From: Flavobacteriaceae bacterium
Lineage (GTDB): Bacteria; Bacteroidota; Bacteroidia; Flavobacteriales; Flavobacteriaceae
DNA length: 6,928 nucleotides
Assembly: GCA_030613745.1 (NCBI GenBank)
Contig: JAUWLK010000142.1
Location: 1 to 6,928 of the forward strand
Reading direction: 5' to 3'
The first letter of the stretch is position 1. Every line of letters begins with the position of its first letter. The translations under genes were made by a program, and so were the position numbers. Below are positions 1 to 4,434 of this stretch, in pieces. The notes beneath the pieces were generated by a model. The model made no database searches. It saw only the letters and a program-made list of their open reading frames with translations, and was not told the DNA's origin.

Positions 1-9
1 ACAAAAATT

Positions 10-189
10 ATGAAAAAAATAGCTTATTTATTCGTTTTTATTTTTGCTTCGGCAAGTTTGGTATCATGTGGAGCCTCTAGTTCTAGTTGTGTTACATCTG
101 AAAAATATATCATTAAAAACATAAAATTTGAAAATCAAGAAGTAGTTCTTTCAACAGATTTTATAGATAGCGAAGAAATTGAAAATTAA
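10..189 (+). CDS. Small putative lipoprotein, function unknown
   Basis: A complete 59-codon reading frame runs from ATG to TAA. The N-terminus is a classic lipoprotein signal: Lys2-Lys3, a hydrophobic stretch at about 4-18, then the lipobox Leu17-Val-Ser-Cys20, so Cys20 would be lipidated after signal peptidase II cleavage. The mature part is only about 40 residues: a Gly-Ala-Ser4 linker, a second cysteine (Cys27), and an acidic tail ending Asp-Ser-Glu-Glu-Ile-Glu-Asn. There is no acidic cluster right after Cys20 of the kind that sends flavobacterial lipoproteins to the cell surface, so a periplasm-facing location is more likely. Only nine bases precede the start, so promoter and upstream neighbours are unseen. 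A strong terminator 32 bases after the stop suggests this is the natural end of the gene and not a truncation. I do not recognise the family. The signal peptide makes it credible as a real gene. Confidence 0.72.
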   Translation: MKKIAYLFVFIFASASLVSCGASSSSCVTSEKYIIKNIKFENQEVVLSTDFIDSEEIEN

Positions 190-221
190 AGATACCATCC
201 ATTTTAAAACAAAACTTAAAT

Positions 222-253
222 CCACTTTTTATTAATTTAAAAAGTGGTTTTTT
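222..253 (+). terminator. Rho-independent terminator of the small lipoprotein gene
   Basis: A perfect 9-bp stem (CCACTTTTT at 222-230 with AAAAAGTGG at 239-247) encloses an 8-base A/T loop and is followed directly by six T residues (248-253). It lies 32 bases after the stop codon of the small lipoprotein gene, so it should separate that transcript from the gene starting at 357. On the other strand the A-rich left arm offers only a weak T tract, and no minus-strand gene is present there. Confidence 0.85.
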
Positions 254-356
254 ATTGCAAAATATTTTATCATTTAATGAAATAAATATATTATATAATC
301 GTTAAAATTCATCGAAAAACAACTAACTATTTTAAGTTTCTAAAATAATACTTTCT

Positions 357-1583
357 ATGAAAAAACAAATTACATTATCCCTGATACTACTATCAAGTTT
401 TTTAACATTTTCACAAGTTAAATTTGAAAAAGGATATTTTATTAGTAATAATGGTATAAAAACAGAATGTTTGATTAAAAATATTGACTGGAATTATAAC
501 CCTTCTGAATTCACTTATAAAATAGAAGGATCTGAAAAATCTAAAATTGCATCAATAAATAATGCTAAAGAATTTGGTATTTATAATATTTTTAAATATA
601 GTAGATTTACAGTTAAAATTGATAGATCAAAACAAAATTTACAAACCTTATCATATAATAGAGCCCCTGAATGGAGTGAAGAAAATTTATTTTTAAAACA
701 CTTAGTAGATGGAGATGCAATATTATATCAATATAAGAAAAGTGCTTTAAACAAATTTTTTTATAGTATTAACAACTCCAATATTGAGCAATTAATATAT
801 AAAGTGTACAAAACAAATAATGAAAACGTTACTAAAAACTTAACTTATGTTAATCAACTTCATAAAAAAGTAAACTGTAATAATCATACAATAGAAAAAA
901 TAAAAAAAACTAATTATAATCAAACCGATTTAAAAAAATATTTTGAACATTATAATTATTGTAAAAATCCTAAAAAACAAAAAGAATCATCTTATAAAAC
1001 TAATAAAGGTGATTTTAATTTAAAGTTAACACCAGGAGTAAATTTTTCTTCTTTATCAATTTCTAATGATGAGATCTCGCAAAATAAATATAATATTGAT
1101 TACGGCTCAAATGTAACTTTTAGGGTAGGTATTGAAGCTGAATATGTTTTACCTTTTAATAAAAATAAATGGAGCTTATTTATTGAGCCAGCATATACTT
1201 ATTATAAAAGTAAAATTGAAAAAGAAATCCCTAATGGATTTATAAATTCAACTTCTACTCTTTATACTGAAGCAGAAATTATTAAAATTGAAGTGCCTGT
1301 TGGAGTTAGACATTATTTATTTTTAAATAAAGATTCAAAAATATTTATAAATACTGCATTTGTTTGGTCTTTCGATTTAGATTCAAATATTGAATTTAAT
1401 TTGCGACCTGATTTAGATGATATAGGTTCAAAAATTTATTTTCTTGGAGGATTAGGTTATAATTTAAAAAACAAATTCAGTATTGAAATGCGATACTATT
1501 CCAAAGATATTTTAACTAATTACCTCTTTTGGAAATCAAAAAATAAAACTTTTTCCATTATTTTAGGTTATAATCTTTTCTAA
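357..1583 (+). CDS. Secreted protein with C-terminal outer-membrane beta-barrel domain
   Basis: Complete 408-residue protein. A Sec signal peptide is visible (Lys2-Lys3, hydrophobic 5-18), with likely cleavage after Ser19 leaving an N-terminal Gln, a common flavobacterial pattern. Residues about 22-205 form a soluble-looking region with the segment GYFISNNGIKTECLIKNIDW (26-45), a stretch resembling what I recall at the start of many uncharacterised flavobacterial secreted proteins, and three cysteines (38, 174, 202). A Lys-rich linker (about 205-217) leads into about 190 residues of alternating polar and hydrophobic strands rich in Tyr/Phe, with Gly-Val-Asn/Gly-Ile-Glu/Gly-Gly-Leu-Gly-Tyr turns, ending Leu-Gly-Tyr-Asn-Leu-Phe. 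A terminal Phe after alternating aromatic residues fits the signal used by the BAM machinery, so the C-terminal half is best read as an outer-membrane barrel of the porin-like PF13568 type. No Shine-Dalgarno motif precedes the ATG, as expected here. The ligand or role is unknown. The gene looks more A/T-rich than pyrG, and no clear promoter or terminator was found for it. Confidence 0.85.
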   Translation: MKKQITLSLILLSSFLTFSQVKFEKGYFISNNGIKTECLIKNIDWNYNPSEFTYKIEGSEKSKIASINNAKEFGIYNIFKYSRFTVKIDRSKQNLQTLSYNRAPEWSEENLFLKHLVDGDAILYQYKKSALNKFFYSINNSNIEQLIYKVYKTNNENVTKNLTYVNQLHKKVNCNNHTIEKIKKTNYNQTDLKKYFEHYNYCKNPKKQKESSYKTNKGDFNLKLTPGVNFSSLSISNDEISQNKYNIDYGSNVTFRVGIEAEYVLPFNKNKWSLFIEPAYTYYKSKIEKEIPNGFINSTSTLYTEAEIIKIEVPVGVRHYLFLNKDSKIFINTAFVWSFDLDSNIEFNLRPDLDDIGSKIYFLGGLGYNLKNKFSIEMRYYSKDILTNYLFWKSKNKTFSIILGYNLF

Positions 1584-1614
1584 AATACAATTACAAAAAT
1601 AAAAACAATATTTC

Positions 1615-1644
1615 TTGTCAAAGTAATCAGACTTTGTAATTTTG
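1615..1644 (+). promoter_or_regulatory. Bacteroidota-type promoter of pyrG
   Basis: TTG at 1615-1617, a 19-base spacer, and TAATTTTG at 1637-1644 match the known -33/-7 consensus of the Bacteroidota primary sigma factor (TTG, about 19 bases, TAnnTTTG) exactly. The start site would fall near 1648-1651, giving a 5' leader of only about 10-13 bases before the pyrG ATG at 1661. That leaves no room for a leader riboswitch or attenuator. Confidence 0.8.
1619..1636. repeat. Inverted repeat inside the pyrG promoter spacer
   Basis: CAAAGT (1619-1624) and ACTTTG (1631-1636) are perfect inverted copies separated by AATCAG. The repeat fills the spacer between the -33 and -7 elements, touching the -7 box. 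It could be an operator half-site pair or a weak 3' hairpin for the upstream gene, but no T tract follows. The symmetry is certain; a role is inference. Confidence 0.45.
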
Positions 1645-1650
1645 TACAAA
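1641..1650. repeat. 10-bp perfect palindrome over the pyrG -7 box and start region
   Basis: TTTGTACAAA is its own reverse complement. Its left half is the TTTG of the -7 element and its right half covers the expected transcription start. Together with TTTGTA at 1633-1638 it also makes a direct repeat (TTTGTA, 2 bases, TTTGTA). Such short A/T-rich symmetry can arise by chance, so a regulatory role is not established. Confidence 0.35.
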
Positions 1651-1660
1651 CCTAAACACA

Positions 1661-3265
1661 ATGCCAAACACAAAATATATTTTTGTAACAGGAGGAGTTA
1701 CTTCTTCTCTTGGAAAAGGAATTATTGCTGCATCACTTGCTAAATTATTACAGTCAAGTGGTTTTTCGGTAACCATTCAAAAATTAGACCCATATATTAA
1801 TGTAGATCCGGGTACTTTAAACCCTTATGAACATGGAGAATGTTTTGTTACAAATGATGGTGCTGAAACTGATCTGGATTTAGGTCATTATGAGCGATTT
1901 TTAAACATTCCTACTTCACAGGCAAATAATGTAACTACAGGTAAAATTTATCAAACTGTTATCAATAAAGAACGTAGAGGTGATTATTTAGGTAAAACAG
2001 TTCAAATTATTCCTCATATTACTGATGAAATTAAACGTCGAATTAAAATTTTAGGTGAAACAGGAGATTACGATATTGTAATTACAGAAATTGGAGGGAC
2101 TGTAGGTGATATTGAATCATTACCTTATATTGAAGCAGTTCGCCAATTACAATGGGATCTTGGAGATAGTAATGCCATTGTTATTCACTTGACCTTAGTA
2201 CCTTATTTGGCAGCTGCTAAAGAATTAAAAACCAAACCAACACAACATTCTGTAAAAGAATTAATGCAGAGTGGTGTGAGCCCTGATATATTAGTGTGCC
2301 GAACTGAACATCATCTAAATGATAGTATAAAAAGCAAATTAGCTTTGTTTTGTAATGTAAAAAAAGAGGCTATAATTGAATCCATTGATGCAAAAACTAT
2401 TTATGATGTTCCTAATTTAATGCTAAAAGAAGGTTTAGATAAAGTTGTTTTAAAAAAATTAGATTTAACAACTGATAAAAAACCAACACTTGAAGCATGG
2501 AATAAATTTTTAGTTAAATATAACAATCCTAAAGATACTATTGAGATTGGGTTGGTTGGGAAATATGTTGAATTACAAGATGCTTATAAATCAATTATTG
2601 AATCTTTAGGGCACGCAGGTGCACAAAATGAAGTAAAAGTTAATATTCATGCCATACATTCTGAAAACTTAAATACTAATGTTGCAACAGAATTAAATGG
2701 ATTAAATGGTATAATTGTAGCTCCTGGATTTGGTGACAGAGGTATTGAAGGAAAAATAAATGCTGTTCATTTTGCCAGAGAAAATAACATTCCTTTTTTT
2801 GGAATATGTTTGGGAATGCAGATGGCTGTTATTGAATTTGCAAGAAATATTTTACATTTAAAAAATGCCAATTCAACAGAGATGAATGTAAACACTCCTT
2901 ATCCTGTAATTGATTTAATGGAAGAACAAAAAAAGATTACTGAAAAAGGAGGCACGATGCGTTTGGGAGCATGGAATTGTAAAATTGAAAAAAACTCAAA
3001 AGTTTATCAGGCATATAACTCAGAACTTATAAGTGAACGTCACCGCCATCGTTATGAATTTAATAATGACTACCTTAAACAGCTTACTGAAGCAGGTTTA
3101 AAAGCCACCGGTGTAAATCCTGAAACAGGTTTGGTTGAGATTATTGAAATCCCATCTCACCCATGGTTTGTAGGTGTTCAATACCATCCTGAATATAAGA
3201 GTACGGTTTTAAATCCTCACCCTTTATTTGTCGAATTTATCAAAGCTTGTTTAACAAATAAATAA
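1661..3265 (+). CDS. pyrG: CTP synthase (glutamine-hydrolysing)
   Basis: Cytoplasmic enzyme that makes CTP from UTP, ATP and glutamine, the last step of pyrimidine nucleotide synthesis (EC 6.3.4.2). The protein has 534 residues, the usual length. The N-terminal synthase (amidoligase) domain, about 1-270, starts with the ATP-binding loop GGVTSSLGKG (11-20) and carries the conserved Asp-Leu-Asp-Leu-Gly-His-Tyr-Glu-Arg-Phe (71-80), Thr-Glu-Ile-Gly-Gly-Thr-Val-Gly-Asp-Ile-Glu-Ser (142-153; Glu143 a metal ligand by family knowledge) and the nucleotide-binding Lys-Thr-Lys-Pro-Thr-Gln-His-Ser (190-197). The class I glutamine amidotransferase domain, about 295-534, has the oxyanion loop Ala-Pro-Gly-Phe-Gly (354-358), the nucleophile Cys383 in Gly-Ile-Cys-Leu-Gly, and the triad partners His509 and Glu511 in Gln-Tyr-His-Pro-Glu. 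All key residues are intact. The gene has its own promoter 17 bases upstream and no Shine-Dalgarno motif, and converges with the copper operon downstream. Confidence 0.99.
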   Translation: MPNTKYIFVTGGVTSSLGKGIIAASLAKLLQSSGFSVTIQKLDPYINVDPGTLNPYEHGECFVTNDGAETDLDLGHYERFLNIPTSQANNVTTGKIYQTVINKERRGDYLGKTVQIIPHITDEIKRRIKILGETGDYDIVITEIGGTVGDIESLPYIEAVRQLQWDLGDSNAIVIHLTLVPYLAAAKELKTKPTQHSVKELMQSGVSPDILVCRTEHHLNDSIKSKLALFCNVKKEAIIESIDAKTIYDVPNLMLKEGLDKVVLKKLDLTTDKKPTLEAWNKFLVKYNNPKDTIEIGLVGKYVELQDAYKSIIESLGHAGAQNEVKVNIHAIHSENLNTNVATELNGLNGIIVAPGFGDRGIEGKINAVHFARENNIPFFGICLGMQMAVIEFARNILHLKNANSTEMNVNTPYPVIDLMEEQKKITEKGGTMRLGAWNCKIEKNSKVYQAYNSELISERHRHRYEFNNDYLKQLTEAGLKATGVNPETGLVEIIEIPSHPWFVGVQYHPEYKSTVLNPHPLFVEFIKACLTNK

Positions 3266-3288
3266 ACTTTTATAATGATTTAAACTAA

Positions 3289-3318
3289 AAGCACTCCATT
3301 TCATAAAATGGAGCGCTT
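3289..3318. terminator. Shared hairpin terminator between convergent pyrG and copper operon
   Basis: An interrupted inverted repeat lies in the 79-base gap between the two stop codons. AAGC (3289-3292) pairs with GCTT (3315-3318), one A/C mismatch follows, then CTCCATTT (3294-3301) pairs with AAATGGAG and the adjacent A (3306-3313) around a CATA loop. Read on the minus strand, the right arm runs into TTTT (GCTTTTAG), giving a reasonable terminator for the copper operon. Read on the plus strand it is followed by TTATAATTTAT, a weaker T tract for pyrG. A bidirectional terminator is the simplest reading. Confidence 0.75.
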
Positions 3319-3344
3319 ATAATTTATGCTAAAAACAATACAAA

Positions 3345-3647
3345 TCATTCATGATCATGTCCTTCATGATTTTCTTCTTCTTTTGCTTCAGAATTTTCAC
3401 CTACTTTTTTTAAATCCATATTACATTTTGGACATTGCCCAGGTTCGTGGTAAACCTTATCTTCTTCACATTTCATAGGACACTGGTATTCAACCATTGT
3501 CGTTTCTTTTTTAATAGTTTCTTCTTTAACTGTTTCTTTTACTTCTACTGTTTCTGTTTTTTTTACATCTTTTTTAGTTTCGTTACATGATGTAAAAGCG
3601 AATCCAACAACAAAAAGGGTAGTTAATACTAATGTGTGTGTTTTCAT
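3345..3647 (-). CDS. Heavy-metal-binding-domain lipoprotein with His-rich tail
   Basis: Complete 100-residue protein, third in the copper operon, 40 bases after the PepSY gene. The signal peptide (hydrophobic 5-18) ends in Phe-Thr-Ser-Cys21, so it is probably a lipoprotein. The residues after Cys21 (Asn-Glu-Thr-Lys-Lys-Asp) do not form a clear surface-export signal, which suggests a periplasm-facing anchor. Residues 25-50 are almost only Lys, Glu, Thr and Val, a charged, probably extended or helical spacer. Residues 54-79 form one heavy-metal-binding motif (HMBD type, as found in copper ATPases and Cu/Ag efflux adaptors): Cys56-Pro-Met-Lys-Cys60, then Cys72-Pro-Lys-Cys75-Asn-Met77-Asp-Leu. 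The tail, Glu-rich, ends His-Glu-Gly-His-Asp-His-Glu (94-100), a further likely metal site. A role in binding or buffering periplasmic copper is inferred from motif and context; the exact metal is not shown. The start follows a run of A residues with no Shine-Dalgarno motif. Confidence 0.9.
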   Translation of the reverse strand: MKTHTLVLTTLFVVGFAFTSCNETKKDVKKTETVEVKETVKEETIKKETTMVEYQCPMKCEEDKVYHEPGQCPKCNMDLKKVGENSEAKEEENHEGHDHE

Positions 3648-3687
3648 TTTTTGATTATTTTAGTTTAATATTGATTTTAATTAATTT

Positions 3688-4413
3688 TTATTGTTTTATT
3701 TTTTTAATCGTTTGCGAACTTTGATAAAAAAGGATAAATCCTGACAGTATTGTTACCAAACTTAAAATGGAAAATCCTCTTAAAATAATATTATTAATAT
3801 CATCTCTTTCATCAAAGTCCATGATATGTAACATCCATAAAAAATCAAAAATTCTCCATTGTTTATTTCTAATTTTTTCAAAAGTTCCTTTTTGTGCACT
3901 TATATATATTACACTATTTGATTTATGAAGAAATGAAACTGCCCAAGCCGGTAATGGGCCTCCTCTATATTGTGAATGCTTAGATATATTATCCTTTGTG
4001 ACAAACTCTATAGACTTAACATCATTATTTGGCTTAAAAATTTCTTTAGCAAAGTTTGTAGCTTCTTCTTTAGAAAAAGGATTTCTAACATCACCCGTTT
4101 TAGCATTAATTAATATATAGGAATCTTTAATTTTTATTCTATAATAAATTTTATCAAAAACGGATTTTAATTCCATAGAATTTATTCTATTTTGATCTAT
4201 TCCAGATCTAGTCAAAGCTTCATCAGGAGATAATAAATCACTTTTGATAATTATTTCATTTTTAGGGAAATTCACCAAATGATCACCGTGAATTTCATCA
4301 ATATTTGTCCAACTAAAATATAAACCCCCTATTGACCATAACAACAATTGAATACCTATAAACAAACCTAAATATCGGTGTGTTTTTCTTACGTAATATT
4401 TTATACTCTTCAT
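3688..4413 (-). CDS. PepSY-domain membrane protein, two-helix form
   Basis: Complete 241-residue protein, middle gene of the copper operon, 21 bases after the ATPase stop. The N-terminus Arg-Lys-Thr-His12-Arg-Tyr-Leu-Gly-Leu-Phe is the typical opening of PepSY-associated membrane proteins and leads into transmembrane helix 1 (about 15-35). Residues about 36-205 should lie in the periplasm and contain PepSY-like elements: a Leu-Ser-Pro-Asp-Glu-Ala segment (61-66), a Tyr-Tyr-Arg-Ile-Lys strand (90-94), and Tyr-Ile-Leu-Ile-Asn-Ala-Lys-Thr-Gly-Asp (99-108). Next come Pro-Leu-Pro-Ala-Trp-Ala-Val (153-159) and Trp-Met-Leu-His196-Ile-Met-Asp-Phe-Asp (193-201). Helix 2 (about 207-230) returns to a Lys-rich cytoplasmic tail. 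Larger PepSY-TM proteins usually have four or so helices and some are linked to metal or siderophore reduction; this one has only two. The activity is unknown, but the operon position links it to copper handling. No Shine-Dalgarno motif is present. Confidence 0.88.
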   Translation of the reverse strand: MKSIKYYVRKTHRYLGLFIGIQLLLWSIGGLYFSWTNIDEIHGDHLVNFPKNEIIIKSDLLSPDEALTRSGIDQNRINSMELKSVFDKIYYRIKIKDSYILINAKTGDVRNPFSKEEATNFAKEIFKPNNDVKSIEFVTKDNISKHSQYRGGPLPAWAVSFLHKSNSVIYISAQKGTFEKIRNKQWRIFDFLWMLHIMDFDERDDINNIILRGFSILSLVTILSGFILFYQSSQTIKKIKQ

Positions 4414-4434
4414 TTAATGTTAAATGTTTGTTGT

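Noticed and set aside
333..340. TAAGTTTC as a -7 promoter box for the gene at 357
   Set aside because: It misses the final G of TAnnTTTG, and no TTG lies at the right distance upstream. The A/T-rich region 254-356 probably holds a promoter, but I cannot place it.
1584..1660. Intrinsic terminator for the outer-membrane protein gene, or a leader attenuator for pyrG
   Set aside because: The only stem is the 6-bp CAAAGT/ACTTTG repeat with no T tract after it, and the predicted pyrG leader is only about 10-13 bases, with no G run for slippage-type control.
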